This document shows positions 1 to 10,042 of a stretch of DNA of 64,000 bases, in pieces. A model generated the notes under the pieces. That model was not told the DNA's origin, did no database searches, and saw only the letters and a program-made list of their open reading frames with translations. Both the position numbers and the translations under genes were made by a program. This DNA is from RHLJ01 sp965222205. GTDB taxonomy: Bacteria; Bacteroidota; Rhodothermia; Balneolales; Balneolaceae. The stretch lies in assembly GCA_965222205.1 (NCBI GenBank), contig OZ244932.1, positions 372,001 to 436,000 on the forward strand, read 5' to 3'. Positions within the stretch are counted from its first letter, which is position 1. Each line of letters opens with the position of its first letter.

Positions 1-798
1 GCGTATTACTTCTTTTTTCCGGGCCATAATTTTGGTTACGTCAGAAGCAATTGTAATTCGGTTAAAGCCTTCAGGGTCTAGATTGTAATCGAAAGCTACT
101 CCAAAGCGAAGTAGTGTTGGAAGAGGATCTTTTTGTGCATTATCAGTGTATTGCATTCCCGGCCCAACATTCGAAAGGTTAAATCCACCACTAAAACGAG
201 CTTCATTGCCTCCAATCATAAAAGGGTTTGATTTATAAAGCATTGCTAAATCTACAGCAACACTGCTACCCGGGTTAACCCGTTGCTGGCTAACGGTTGT
301 ACCAGTTGCAAGGCTGGAATAGATGAGTCGTAAACTGGTACCTAAGGCTAGATTTTGATTTACTTCAAACCCGTAAGAGAGCCCGAATGCGAGCTCATAA
401 CTATTAAATTTGGAAATCACATCAGCACTTTGCTCACCAGTTCGTGCCTGTTCACCTAAATTCAAATAAGTAAGATGTGCACCAATCGTACCAATTCCTT
501 CAACATAATATTTACCAACAAGGTAATCGTAGAATAAATCGCTAACGTTGAAGTTTGCTAACCAGTTTGAGTGAGTGATGCTAATCTGGTTGTCGGTTTG
601 GAATGCAAGACCTGCCGGATTCCAAAACATAGCTGCTGCGTTATCTGCAATAGCAACTCCGGTGTTACCCATGGCTGCTCCTCGGGAATCTGGCTCAATC
701 TGTAAAAAAGGGACAGCGGTAATAGCTACCTGAGCATTCGAAACGGATGGAAATACGAATAGCGTTAAAGCTATTGCTAACAAAAATACTTTTTTCAT
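1..798 (-). CDS. porV: Type IX secretion outer-membrane protein PorV (3' end cut off by window)
   Basis: This frame is open from an ATG at 798 to the window edge (266 codons). It starts with a signal peptide (MKKVFLLAIALTLFVFPSVSNA). It continues with the PorV/LptO beta-barrel signature: SRGAAMGNTG near residue 39, the NPAG motif near residue 59, and alternating barrel strands. In the family, PorV is a FadL-like outer-membrane protein that shuttles cargo from the type IX translocon to the PorU sortase. It lies 61 bp downstream of porU on the same strand, the usual porU-porV order. The C-terminus is outside the window. Confidence 0.93.
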   Translation of the reverse strand, partial: MKKVFLLAIALTLFVFPSVSNAQVAITAVPFLQIEPDSRGAAMGNTGVAIADNAAAMFWNPAGLAFQTDNQISITHSNWLANFNVSDLFYDYLVGKYYVEGIGTIGAHLTYLNLGEQARTGEQSADVISKFNSYELAFGLSYGFEVNQNLALGTSLRLIYSSLATGTTVSQQRVNPGSSVAVDLAMLYKSNPFMIGGNEARFSGGFNLSNVGPGMQYTDNAQKDPLPTLLRFGVAFDYNLDPEGFNRITIASDVTKIMARKKEVIR

Positions 799-859
799 AG
801 ATGATAAATAGTTAGATCCGAAATATAACGGATTCAAGATACATATATGTTGGTTAATC

Positions 860-3800
860 TTATCTGATAATTACGAGCTTTTCGATTTTTTCGGTTGCTT
901 TTCGTCCTTCGGGGGTATCTGTTGCAACCCGAAGCACATAAATATAAGTACCGTTACCCAGGCGATCATTATCCCTGTCACGGCCATTCCATGGAATACT
1001 GGCATAAGAACTAAGTGTATTAGTTGGTGGTATGTATTCTTCAATACGGTGTACAGGCTTGCCACTTAGGGTGTAAATACGAATATCTACATCAAGCGGA
1101 TTTCCCTGCTGATTATGCTCGAACGTAAAGGATGTTACATTATTCATTGGATTTGGATAGTTGTAGATGTTATCGACAACCAAATCTTCCTGATCAGCCA
1201 CCTGAAAGAAAACTTCTTGTTCAGATGGATTATTGTGTACATCCCAGGCTCGAACTTTTAGTGCGTAGTTACCTTCCGGAATATTTTCCAGTGGGTACTC
1301 GATACGCCCACTCGTATAATCATTCAAAGTGCCCTCGAAAAAATCGTTGAGCACAAAGGTTTGTTGTGGTTTTGTATCGATTGTAGCAATTATTTCATGT
1401 CCTACTCCTGTTCCTGTGGTGTTAATTCCGGAGCTGTCGTTCAGCTCCACGATTAGATTTGGGGAATCGTTAGCAAGACTCCCATTTATAAAAGTCTGGT
1501 CATTAAGGTAAACATCAAGTTCCGGGCCTTTACCGTCATCAACTGCTTCAGTATTCAAGCCATTAAAAACAACATCGGTGTAAGCACCTGAAGCAGTTGT
1601 TTGTCCATTTTTGGCGTATACAATAACTCGCCCGTGTTCATCAGAGAAGCTTATATCTTTGGGGATGATAAATGTTAATTCATAACGTCCGTTTTCAGCA
1701 AGAGTTTTTCCTTTGAAAAGAACATCATTTTCAACCTCATAAGTACACTCCCGGTCGGTATTACTATTCAGATAGCAATCACTGGGCTCATCATACCAAG
1801 CACGGTCAGTTGGAATATTTACGGTTCGGGGAGCATCAAAAAGTGTGACTACTACTTCGCCATTAAAATCAGATTCAACTTCTCCGTCTGCATTTCTTAT
1901 GGCTCCGTTCAGGGTAACCTGATCTAGGGCTTTTATAGTAAGAACAGTATCGTTGGAGGCTACATCAATACCGTTAATAGCTTCAACCTGGGCATTTTTA
2001 TCGGGCAGGGCAAATTTTAAGGCAGGGTCACCGATTAAAATAAACTTCCGATTGTTATCTTCAGAACCTACGCGGGTATTTTTTGTACGAAGATAAATTT
2101 CACCAAATGTAAGAGACTCTCCATTTTCATTTCGCTCGAGCATATTTTGAGAAAGCTCGATATTCAAGCCATAATTTAATGAACTGGTACTTGTACCTGT
2201 ATAAACAACCCTTGTAGTTGTAAAGCTGGCTACTGCTCCGCCATTATCGGCAAAGACAAGTTTTTCAGCCCCCGATTGTGCGTTTATATCATCGTACCTA
2301 CCAAACTGGCAGGTAGCGGTTACAAAGAGAGTAAGTTTGTTTCGATTCGTTAATTGGGAGATATAGTCTGAACTGTATAATTCTTCATCAGTCAGATTTT
2401 GAGCATTTCCATGCCCCGAATAATTTGTTACTAATGTTCCGGAGTTAATTGTGTTGATAAAATCACGGGTTGCAGCTGGTAGTTGGCGTCCGGCTCCGGT
2501 TATTTCTTCGGGATAATCAAATAAGTAGATTTTCTTTGCTCTACCCCCAACCTGATTTAAATTCATTCGTTGAACGGTTCCATCTGCATTTTCTACATGT
2601 AAATCTCTGTTTCTTTGCGGATCAGGTAAATCGTCATCCGCTGCGAAAGTAAACAGATTCTGCCAGTCCCCATCACTTGCCGGATTTTCGTACCGTTTGA
2701 TTTTATCGATCATGATGGCAGCCTCGCTTCTGGATTGAGCAGAAATCCTCCCAATTCCTATGTCTACCCTGGCTAACCGGTTCAGCTTCCCTTCAGAATC
2801 ATCCATCAACCCAAAGTAATCGTCACTGCCATAAGACTGTGTTCGATGTATTGACTCAGCGGTTTGATAGGTTAAGATATAATTGGTGAAAGAATTGGCA
2901 ATAATATTCTTAGTATCGTAAGTCGTATCTCCAAAAAGAAGAAGATACCGGGGGGGAGTTTCGCCATCTGCAACAGCCACATCCCAAAGATGTTTTAAAA
3001 AGTCTCTTAACGCAGTTGGGTCCTTAACTCCAGAAGAAAACTCATTCAAAACCTGATTCTGAGTTACAACCAGAGGGGTTAATCCATCTTGCTGAGCTCT
3101 GTGATTTGCCAGTTCCTGAGCGTAGTCAAGAAATAACTCTGAGGTAATAATTATGTAGTCAGGATATGAGGAAACTCCATGAAGATTTTGATTGGTAACC
3201 TGTGATCCCATAACTGGAGTAGAAGGATTAGCCTGTACCATAATTTTGGTTTCAGGATCTGAATTATATATAAGACTGTATTCGTTATTTACCGAAGTTA
3301 CATTGAGAAGCTGGGGTAGGGTTGGATTGGAAATATCCATTGCATAAGGAGTACTTGAAAAACCTCCCATTCTGTAATCCACAATCTCTGAAGCTGATCC
3401 ATCAAAAGGAGCGTAGAAAAACAGTCGATTATTTTTAGCGGTAAGTTGGCGGTGTACTATTATTCTAAAATAATCGATGAAAGCATTTGCTCCTGAATCG
3501 GTATTCTTCATCATTAAGTCGAGACGGAGTATGCCATTTGCAGATGGTTCTTCTGCTGTAGTGTTTGAGAAGACGAATCGTCGGGCTGACTCAAATTCGT
3601 AGGACCCATAATCTGTGGTCAATCGCGATATTGAAAAGTTTCTGAATAAATTGTCATTAAAATTCAGGTCAAAAGAAGTGGTAGCTTCGGAACGAAGATA
3701 AATTTGCCCGGAAAGCCGGACAGGAACCGAAGTATCAACGTCGGGTAAAGTATCTCTGAACACAGTTATAAGTTGATTGGCAGCCGTTGCAGGAATAGTT

Positions 3801-4765
3801 TGCCCTAACCAATACCTGCCAGATTTTTGTTTAGTTTCTGTTTTAGTGAGTTCTTCTTCTTTCCAGACGAAATCATCAAAAGAAGAAATTGTTCTGCTAG
3901 GAGTTAAGCCTGTATTTACTACCGAAATACGATCTCCCGGAGAGTTTCCAATGGTCAGAAATACATAAGTGCTATCGCTGTAAGGGTGAAGTTCGTGAGT
4001 AAATGAATTTCCGGCTCTGGATTCCTGATGTGGACTGTTCCCATAAAAAATTACCCGGTCATTAGTATCAAAACTGCCATCATTTTCGCCTTCAACAAGA
4101 ATGGGAATCTGAGAAAACTCAGGACGTTCATCGCTGTTTCTTTCGGCTAGAACATATCCGTCAGTTCCCCAAAGTTGGATGTTTTTGGGATCAATTGAAC
4201 TAACATTAATCCCAAGTTGAGACAGATAGTTTGTGTCCATTTGGTAGATAGCTCGCCTCCCGATTGGGATTTTAAACCAGTTACCGACAGAAAGAGGATG
4301 ATCTTCTGCAAGAAGTTTCTTTTGGTTGATTGAAGTAAGTGGCACTTCATCATTCACTTTATATATCCTGAATCTAATGTGTTGTGTGTGCAAAACAGAT
4401 TCAGAAGAATAACGGGTTAGATGAATTTGCAAAGAAGCGACTTCGTTTCCCCTGTACATGCCACGGTTGGTAATTTCGGCAACGGGACTTTCAGAAGAGC
4501 TCAGGTTTAAGGCAATTTTCTTAGCATCGGAAATAATTTCTTTGGTCGAAAAAACTGATTGATCAATGATTTCGTATCTGGCAGAACCGTTTTCGATTGG
4601 TACCATGAACTCATAAGAAGGATATATACCCAGATCTAGGTTTACAATTTCGTATTCAGTGTAGGAGTCAGTAACAACAACTTTACTAAGTTCCTGCGCG
4701 CTCAATATTCCCGTGAAAAGGAATAAAAAGGAGAACAAACCGATATAGGAAAATCTTTGAGACAT
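860..4765 (-). CDS. porU: Type IX secretion sortase PorU (C25 gingipain-like cysteine protease)
   Basis: A 1301-aa protein with an N-terminal signal peptide ending near SAQ. A long beta-rich region precedes the C25 peptidase domain (about residues 530-930). The catalytic histidine is in YSGHG (H785) and the nucleophile in TATCQFG (C819). The C-terminal region has an Ig-like part and a FlgD-like sorting-type domain (YNYPNPMN, then GNGTYIYVLRV). In the family, PorU sits on the cell surface, removes the C-terminal domain of type IX cargo and links the cargo to anionic lipopolysaccharide. It is followed directly by porV, so the pair supports a working type IX system. No typical cargo protein is seen in this window. 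Confidence 0.95.
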   Translation of the reverse strand: MSQRFSYIGLFSFLFLFTGILSAQELSKVVVTDSYTEYEIVNLDLGIYPSYEFMVPIENGSARYEIIDQSVFSTKEIISDAKKIALNLSSSESPVAEITNRGMYRGNEVASLQIHLTRYSSESVLHTQHIRFRIYKVNDEVPLTSINQKKLLAEDHPLSVGNWFKIPIGRRAIYQMDTNYLSQLGINVSSIDPKNIQLWGTDGYVLAERNSDERPEFSQIPILVEGENDGSFDTNDRVIFYGNSPHQESRAGNSFTHELHPYSDSTYVFLTIGNSPGDRISVVNTGLTPSRTISSFDDFVWKEEELTKTETKQKSGRYWLGQTIPATAANQLITVFRDTLPDVDTSVPVRLSGQIYLRSEATTSFDLNFNDNLFRNFSISRLTTDYGSYEFESARRFVFSNTTAEEPSANGILRLDLMMKNTDSGANAFIDYFRIIVHRQLTAKNNRLFFYAPFDGSASEIVDYRMGGFSSTPYAMDISNPTLPQLLNVTSVNNEYSLIYNSDPETKIMVQANPSTPVMGSQVTNQNLHGVSSYPDYIIITSELFLDYAQELANHRAQQDGLTPLVVTQNQVLNEFSSGVKDPTALRDFLKHLWDVAVADGETPPRYLLLFGDTTYDTKNIIANSFTNYILTYQTAESIHRTQSYGSDDYFGLMDDSEGKLNRLARVDIGIGRISAQSRSEAAIMIDKIKRYENPASDGDWQNLFTFAADDDLPDPQRNRDLHVENADGTVQRMNLNQVGGRAKKIYLFDYPEEITGAGRQLPAATRDFINTINSGTLVTNYSGHGNAQNLTDEELYSSDYISQLTNRNKLTLFVTATCQFGRYDDINAQSGAEKLVFADNGGAVASFTTTRVVYTGTSTSSLNYGLNIELSQNMLERNENGESLTFGEIYLRTKNTRVGSEDNNRKFILIGDPALKFALPDKNAQVEAINGIDVASNDTVLTIKALDQVTLNGAIRNADGEVESDFNGEVVVTLFDAPRTVNIPTDRAWYDEPSDCYLNSNTDRECTYEVENDVLFKGKTLAENGRYELTFIIPKDISFSDEHGRVIVYAKNGQTTASGAYTDVVFNGLNTEAVDDGKGPELDVYLNDQTFINGSLANDSPNLIVELNDSSGINTTGTGVGHEIIATIDTKPQQTFVLNDFFEGTLNDYTSGRIEYPLENIPEGNYALKVRAWDVHNNPSEQEVFFQVADQEDLVVDNIYNYPNPMNNVTSFTFEHNQQGNPLDVDIRIYTLSGKPVHRIEEYIPPTNTLSSYASIPWNGRDRDNDRLGNGTYIYVLRVATDTPEGRKATEKIEKLVIIR

Positions 4766-5012
4766 ACAGGGTGTTTAAACCGGGAATTACAACTAATATT
4801 GCCGGACTAGAAAAATCCAGCGAACCAGAATAAACCTGATTTAAGATTGATCTTTAACGTTGGGATTGGCTTTTAAAACCATACAGTAACAATGTTCTTT
4901 TTTTAGGGATTAAAAAATGAATTTGTAGCTGTGCGTATGGTATAACTGGTTTGTTAAAGATGAATGCTAATTATAGCAGTGGAATGTAATAATGTCAACA
5001 AAAAAACACTTT

Positions 5013-6191
5013 TTAGAGCATTTCTAATACAAGAGAAGAAGCACCGCCACCGCCATTACAAATCCCTGCACAACCATACTTTCCTTCAGTTCGATGAAGA
5101 GCATGAATCAAGGTGACAACGATCCGTGCACCTGAGCAACCGATTGGGTGCCCAATGCTTACCGCCCCGCCATGGATATTTACTTTCTCAGGGTCTAATT
5201 CCAGAATTTGATTATTAGCAAGAGCTACTACAGAGAAGGCTTCATTTATTTCGAACAGATCAATGTCTTCTTTACTGAGGTTTGCTTTTTTAAGAGCTAG
5301 AGGAATGGCGTCAGCCGGAGCAGTAGTAAACCATTCCGGGGCTTTTGCAGCACTTGAGTGGCTTTTTATTCTGGCAAGAGGTTTAAGCCCGAGTTCAGTT
5401 GCTTTTTCTTCGCTCATCAAAAGTACCGCTGCAGCACCGTCATTAATACTGGAGGCGTTAGCAGCTGTAACCGTTCCTTCTTTTTCAAATACAGGGCGAA
5501 GTGATGGTATTTTTTTAAAGTTAACTTTGCCAAGCTCTTCATCTTTAATCACCTCAGTAACATTTCCTCTTCGATCTTTCACATTCATTTTTATGATCTC
5601 ATTGGAAAAATACCCTTCTTCATGGGCTTCAATGGCTCTTTTATAAGAAAGCGTGGCGTATTCATCCTGCTCCTCACGGCTTATAGAACATTCTTTTGCG
5701 CATAATTCTGCCGCATTTCCCATGGCGTAATCGTTATAAACATCCCAAAGCCCATCTTTCTGGATTCCATCTTCAACTTGGGCATGACCATATTTAGAGC
5801 CGAAGCGATGTTTTGGGAGATAATAAGGCACATTGCTCATACTTTCCATTCCTCCTGCAACAATAATATCAGCGTCACCCAATCTGATTTGATCCGCACC
5901 AATCATTATTGCCTTCATTCCGGAAGCGCATACTTTATTGACAGTGGTAGAAGGTGTCAATTTTGAAAGGCCTGCTTTCAAAGCAGCTTGTCTGGCCGGT
6001 GCCTGACCAATTCCCGCAGTTAGCACATTGCCCATTACCACTTCATTAACTAAATCCGGAGAAATCCCTGCAGATTTAATGACCTCCAAAATGGTAGCAG
6101 CACCAAGTTCAGGAGCGGTAAACGAAGCGAGGCTTCCTCCAAATGCTCCGATGGGGGTTCTTTTTGCGGCAACAATAACTACGTTTCTCAT
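5013..6191 (-). CDS. Acetyl-CoA C-acetyltransferase (biosynthetic-type thiolase)
   Basis: A 392-aa cytosolic thiolase that interconverts two acetyl-CoA and acetoacetyl-CoA + CoA, or the longer-chain equivalents. The catalytic set is complete: nucleophile C88 in NKVCASG, H348 in GHPIGCSG and C378 in GICNGGG. The length and residue numbers match the tetrameric biosynthetic thiolases (AtoB/PhaA type). It stands alone on the minus strand; the next gene upstream is a PLP enzyme about 80 bp away. The neighbours do not show whether it serves fatty-acid degradation, the mevalonate route or storage polymer. Confidence 0.93.
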   Translation of the reverse strand: MRNVVIVAAKRTPIGAFGGSLASFTAPELGAATILEVIKSAGISPDLVNEVVMGNVLTAGIGQAPARQAALKAGLSKLTPSTTVNKVCASGMKAIMIGADQIRLGDADIIVAGGMESMSNVPYYLPKHRFGSKYGHAQVEDGIQKDGLWDVYNDYAMGNAAELCAKECSISREEQDEYATLSYKRAIEAHEEGYFSNEIIKMNVKDRRGNVTEVIKDEELGKVNFKKIPSLRPVFEKEGTVTAANASSINDGAAAVLLMSEEKATELGLKPLARIKSHSSAAKAPEWFTTAPADAIPLALKKANLSKEDIDLFEINEAFSVVALANNQILELDPEKVNIHGGAVSIGHPIGCSGARIVVTLIHALHRTEGKYGCAGICNGGGGASSLVLEML

Positions 6192-6272
6192 TGGAAGAAT
6201 AGAATTAGAATATTTTGATTGTAAGCGCTTTTCCAGCTCACCAAAGATACAAATAGTAAAGAAAAGGAACTG

Positions 6273-7409
6273 TTAAAATGCTTGATCCAAGTCAGCAATT
6301 AAATCATTCACATCTTCAATTCCTACCGAAATACGAATAAGGGAATCGCTTAATCCCGCTTTTTCTCTTAACTCTTTTGGGATAGATCCATGAGTCATAG
6401 AGGCAGGGTTACTTATCAGAGATTCTACTCCACCTAAACTTTCAGCAAGAGTAAATACCTTGGTACTACTCATAAATTTTACGGCTGCATCGATGGAATC
6501 ATCCTTCAAAGTGAAAGAAAGCATAGCTCCAAAATCATCCATTTGCTCTTTAGAAAGCTCGTGCTGAGGGTGAGATTCCAGCCCCGGGTATATCACTTTT
6601 CCTGCTTTAGGATGGGAATTTAGAAATGCAGCTATTTTTTTAGCATTCTGAACCGATCGCTCTACACGAACGGCAAGCGTCTTGATTCCTCGAAGTGTAA
6701 GGTAGCAATCCATTGGTCCGGGAACTGCTCCGGTCGATTTGACCTGAAATCTTAAGTTCTCAAGAATTTCTTTGTGGGAAGTCGCAACAGCTCCGTGGAT
6801 TACATCCGAATGTCCGGCCAGATACTTTGTAGCGGAATGGAGTACTGCATCAGCGCCAAACTCCAACGGGCGTTGTAGATAGGGGGATGCAAAAGTGTTG
6901 TCTACAATAGTGAGAATATCGTTCGATTTAGCAATTCCAACCAGTTTTTTTAAATCAACTACCCTAAGAAGCGGATTCGTTGGAGTTTCAATCCACATCA
7001 TTTTTGTTTGTGGAGTAATGGTGTTCTCAACCAATTCCAGATCGGTCATATCAATGAATGAGAACTTAATGCCGTAAGGCTCAAAAACCGAAGTAAATAA
7101 ACGATAAGATCCGCCGTATAAATCATCAGAGGAAATGATATGATCTCCGGGTCTGAACATTTTCATTAAAGCATCCATTGCAGCAACCCCGCTCGAAAAA
7201 CAAGCTGCTTCATCTGCACCTTCTAAACCGGCAATCAGCTTTTCCAGTGCAGTTCTTGTGGGGTTTCCCACCCGAGCATAATCATAGCCTTTATGAACGT
7301 TAGGAGCAGATTGCTCGTAGGTAGAGGTTTGAAAAATAGGGGGCATTACCGCGCCTGAGGTTTCTTCAGACTTTTGACCGGCATGGATTGCTTTAGTATT
7401 AAATTTCAT
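6273..7409 (-). CDS. PLP-dependent trans-sulfuration enzyme (cystathionine gamma-synthase/lyase family)
   Basis: A 378-aa Cys/Met-metabolism PLP enzyme. The N-terminus has the family pattern TKAIHAGQ and the phosphate-binding YARVGNPTR. The PLP lysine is K195 in HSATKYLAGH, and the C-terminal part has SLGGVESLISNPASMTH. The family makes or cleaves cystathionine or related thioethers in the cytosol. The sequence alone does not separate MetB-type synthase from gamma-lyase or O-acylhomoserine sulfhydrylase. It starts right after the end of the TPR lipoprotein at 7417 (7-bp gap), so co-transcription with the two upstream lipoprotein genes is possible. Confidence 0.9.
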   Translation of the reverse strand: MKFNTKAIHAGQKSEETSGAVMPPIFQTSTYEQSAPNVHKGYDYARVGNPTRTALEKLIAGLEGADEAACFSSGVAAMDALMKMFRPGDHIISSDDLYGGSYRLFTSVFEPYGIKFSFIDMTDLELVENTITPQTKMMWIETPTNPLLRVVDLKKLVGIAKSNDILTIVDNTFASPYLQRPLEFGADAVLHSATKYLAGHSDVIHGAVATSHKEILENLRFQVKSTGAVPGPMDCYLTLRGIKTLAVRVERSVQNAKKIAAFLNSHPKAGKVIYPGLESHPQHELSKEQMDDFGAMLSFTLKDDSIDAAVKFMSSTKVFTLAESLGGVESLISNPASMTHGSIPKELREKAGLSDSLIRISVGIEDVNDLIADLDQAF

Positions 7410-7416
7410 TGATGTG

Positions 7417-8598
7417 CTAAGAACTAAATCGTGATTCTTTAAGTGCCTTAAGACCTTCTAAGGTCGATTCCGCAGTTTCATTCCGGGGGGAAATTCCAGT
7501 GAGTTTTTCATAATATTCAATAGCAAAGTTAAGCAAAATCTCAGCTTTAGTATGAAGCGCTTCTTTATCACTTTCAAAAGCAACTTCGTGTACTCCTAAA
7601 TATTTTCCTGTAAGGTTGTTATAAAAAACTGCAAGACTTTCAACATAGTTTGTGTTCAATGTATCCCGGCTATAAGCCTGAATTAATTCTTGTTCGGCTT
7701 GTTCTCCAACACCTTCGGCTTCAAACCTGATCTGAGAAACAAGAACTGTATCATTATTCTGGTAGGCCCGAGCTAGATCGCTCATGATAGAACCGGTGAT
7801 TTCATAAAGCTGAGTACCATAAACGTTTCTCAAAGCAGCGTCATTAGGGTAATTTTCAACTAAATCGTTTAGCAGGTCAACAGCTTTTTCATTGTTCGAA
7901 CTTGATATATATGCGTTCACCAATCCAAAAGCGATATTTTTGCTTTGGATAACGTCTTTATTTGCAAGTTCATAGTAGAATACTGATTGATCAGGTTCAC
8001 CATGTTGTAAATACAGAAATCCGAGGTTTTCATAGAGTTTAGGAGGTACTTCATTCAATGTATTCTTAGCGATATTCAACGTAGAGATTGCTTCCTGAAC
8101 ATCTCCGGTCGAAAATTGGGCAGTAGCAAGAGAAAGGTGGCTACTTGCTTCCATTGGTTTCAGGATAATTGCGTTTGAAAAGTGAGCCTGTGCTAGTGAA
8201 AAGTCATTGCTTTCTTCCTGATTGTTGAATTCAGCTGTACCCGCATTGTGCTCCTCAGACCAAAGCTTTGTTTTGATTGCCTCAACCTCTGTCTGTTGCG
8301 TTGAATCCATTCCGACTTCTGCCGCCTGCTCAAAAGAAGCGATGGCTTCGGTATAGAACTCTCCTCGTTCTCTGGGGTCTAAAGGCTCGGCAATTAAGGT
8401 ATTGATCTTTCCCTTATTGATGAGTAGACCGGGTTGATTAGGATCCTCAGCCAGCTGTTCTTCAATCTGAGTTAATGCCATCTCATACTGATTTTCAGCA
8501 ATCAACGAATCGATAGAAGGCTTAGAAGAAGAACAAGCGAAAAAAAACCCGATAGCAAGCACCAGGCCTGCTAATCGGGTATAGTGAAAATTATTCAT
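7417..8598 (-). CDS. TPR-repeat lipoprotein
   Basis: A 393-aa protein starting at the ATG at 8598. The frame stays open upstream to 8676, but that extension would overlap the preceding gene and would bury the signal peptide. The N-terminus (MNNFHYTRLAGLVLAIGFFFACSSS) is a lipoprotein signal with a cysteine after FFA. The rest is helical with several TPR-like repeats, for example near residues 60-80, 135-170 and 190-260. It resembles the gene just upstream (8627-9916) in layout and length, so the two are probably paralogs acting as envelope scaffolds. Cargo or partners are unknown. Confidence 0.8.
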   Translation of the reverse strand: MNNFHYTRLAGLVLAIGFFFACSSSKPSIDSLIAENQYEMALTQIEEQLAEDPNQPGLLINKGKINTLIAEPLDPRERGEFYTEAIASFEQAAEVGMDSTQQTEVEAIKTKLWSEEHNAGTAEFNNQEESNDFSLAQAHFSNAIILKPMEASSHLSLATAQFSTGDVQEAISTLNIAKNTLNEVPPKLYENLGFLYLQHGEPDQSVFYYELANKDVIQSKNIAFGLVNAYISSSNNEKAVDLLNDLVENYPNDAALRNVYGTQLYEITGSIMSDLARAYQNNDTVLVSQIRFEAEGVGEQAEQELIQAYSRDTLNTNYVESLAVFYNNLTGKYLGVHEVAFESDKEALHTKAEILLNFAIEYYEKLTGISPRNETAESTLEGLKALKESRFSS

Positions 8599-8626
8599 GG
8601 AGTTATTTATTTTGAATAAGCCTGGA

Positions 8627-9916
8627 TTACATTCCTGCTTTTTCCATAGCAGCTTCAGCTTCTTCACGCATGTCAAGAAGAGTATAGATACGGAAAAGTG
8701 AAGACCAGTATGAGGTGTTATCAGGGTCTAATTCTGCAGCTTTTTCATAGTTTTTCATTGCCTTTTGAGCTTCTTCACGAGCCATTTCATCATATTTTGC
8801 AGCTTCGTCATTATCTACGGTATTATTTCTCTTTTCAAACAATCCGGCAGATTTATTTTGATAGAGTACTCCGAGAGTGTTAAATGTTGCTGGTATGGTG
8901 TCGTCAAGTTCAGCGGCTTTAACAAGGGCGTCTTCCGCACTGGCAGTTAAATCAGCTATTTCAGCATCGATTTTTTCGTTTTCAGCTTTAAGTTCGTTGA
9001 TCTCTTCTTCTGAGCCGTCATTTCTTTCAAGGTCAAAGATCTTATCAGAATTCTCAGAGTATTGATCGGTAAGTGTAAGTACTCTTTGGTATACTCTCGA
9101 GCCAACAACAAGATAGTATCTTGCATTATTAGGATCTGTCTCGATCAGACCATTCATAACTTCCAGAGCTTCATCTGTTTCACCAATCTGGAAAAGACCA
9201 TCAGCTAATTTCTGAACAAGGCTAACGCTATCTGGATAAAGTTCCAGACCTTCACGCATTATTGAAACGGCTTTATCTGGCTGCCCGCTAAGGAAATAAT
9301 AAGATCCTAAGCGGTCGTACTCTGATGCTTTGCCTTGATCCTGAAGTTCAATAACAGTTGTAAGAGCTTCTGCAGCGTTATTATAATCACTATTCATGTA
9401 GTATACCTGAGCTAGTACATCAAAAGACAACACACTGTCAGGATTTATAGTGGTAGCATTTTCAAGGTGAGCAATTGAGATTTGAAGAGGATTGTCTACA
9501 CTAGCCATTACACTGTCATCAGTAGCGTATTGAATAGCTTCATTGTGCTCTAAACTCCAGGAATTTAAAACCAAAGGAGTGATTTGTTCTGATTCTCCGG
9601 AAGGCTCTTCCTGAGCGGCAAATAGTTCCTCTGCTTCATCTAAATTTGAACGCATATCTTCGTAAGTTGGAGTACGTTCTGAGGCGATTGGCTCTGCTTC
9701 TGCAATTTTTCCTAAAACAACGGCTTTGTAGTAGTAGCCAAGTGGATTAGCAGGTTCTTTGTAAATAAGAGTGTCGGCAGCAGATAGAGCTGCGTTGTAA
9801 TCTTGCGAATCTATTCCTGCTTGTATCGGTTTAATAAGTGGATTGCCTGATTCACAACTGGCCGCAAAGAAGACAACCAAAAGAGCAGCGAAGAGACTAT
9901 AGATATGCTTTTTCAT
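8627..9916 (-). CDS. TPR-repeat lipoprotein (paralog of next gene)
   Basis: A 429-aa protein with a lipoprotein signal (VFFAASCESG, lipobox cysteine near residue 21). A run of tetratricopeptide repeats covers about residues 30-260. An acidic coiled-coil insert (near residues 285-325, rich in E/D/K) follows, and a last TPR pair ends the chain (AMKNYEKAAELDPDNTSYW). It is likely an outer-membrane-attached periplasmic scaffold. It is 28 bp upstream of a second TPR lipoprotein with the same plan, suggesting a two-gene operon formed by duplication. The function is not recognisable from sequence. Confidence 0.82.
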   Translation of the reverse strand: MKKHIYSLFAALLVVFFAASCESGNPLIKPIQAGIDSQDYNAALSAADTLIYKEPANPLGYYYKAVVLGKIAEAEPIASERTPTYEDMRSNLDEAEELFAAQEEPSGESEQITPLVLNSWSLEHNEAIQYATDDSVMASVDNPLQISIAHLENATTINPDSVLSFDVLAQVYYMNSDYNNAAEALTTVIELQDQGKASEYDRLGSYYFLSGQPDKAVSIMREGLELYPDSVSLVQKLADGLFQIGETDEALEVMNGLIETDPNNARYYLVVGSRVYQRVLTLTDQYSENSDKIFDLERNDGSEEEINELKAENEKIDAEIADLTASAEDALVKAAELDDTIPATFNTLGVLYQNKSAGLFEKRNNTVDNDEAAKYDEMAREEAQKAMKNYEKAAELDPDNTSYWSSLFRIYTLLDMREEAEAAMEKAGM

Positions 9917-10042
9917 TTTTTATTCGAATTGAAAGTGGATGATTAAAGATTCTTTTTTAAGTTTTACAAAGTAACCATATAATGAACTTTCCGCAATAAA
10001 AGTACGGAGAAGCATCAAACCGAATTTTATAAATCAACTGTT

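Noticed and set aside
5263..5646. 127-codon plus-strand open frame inside the thiolase gene
   Set aside because: It lies antisense to a fully conserved enzyme and has no family features; a shadow of the real gene.
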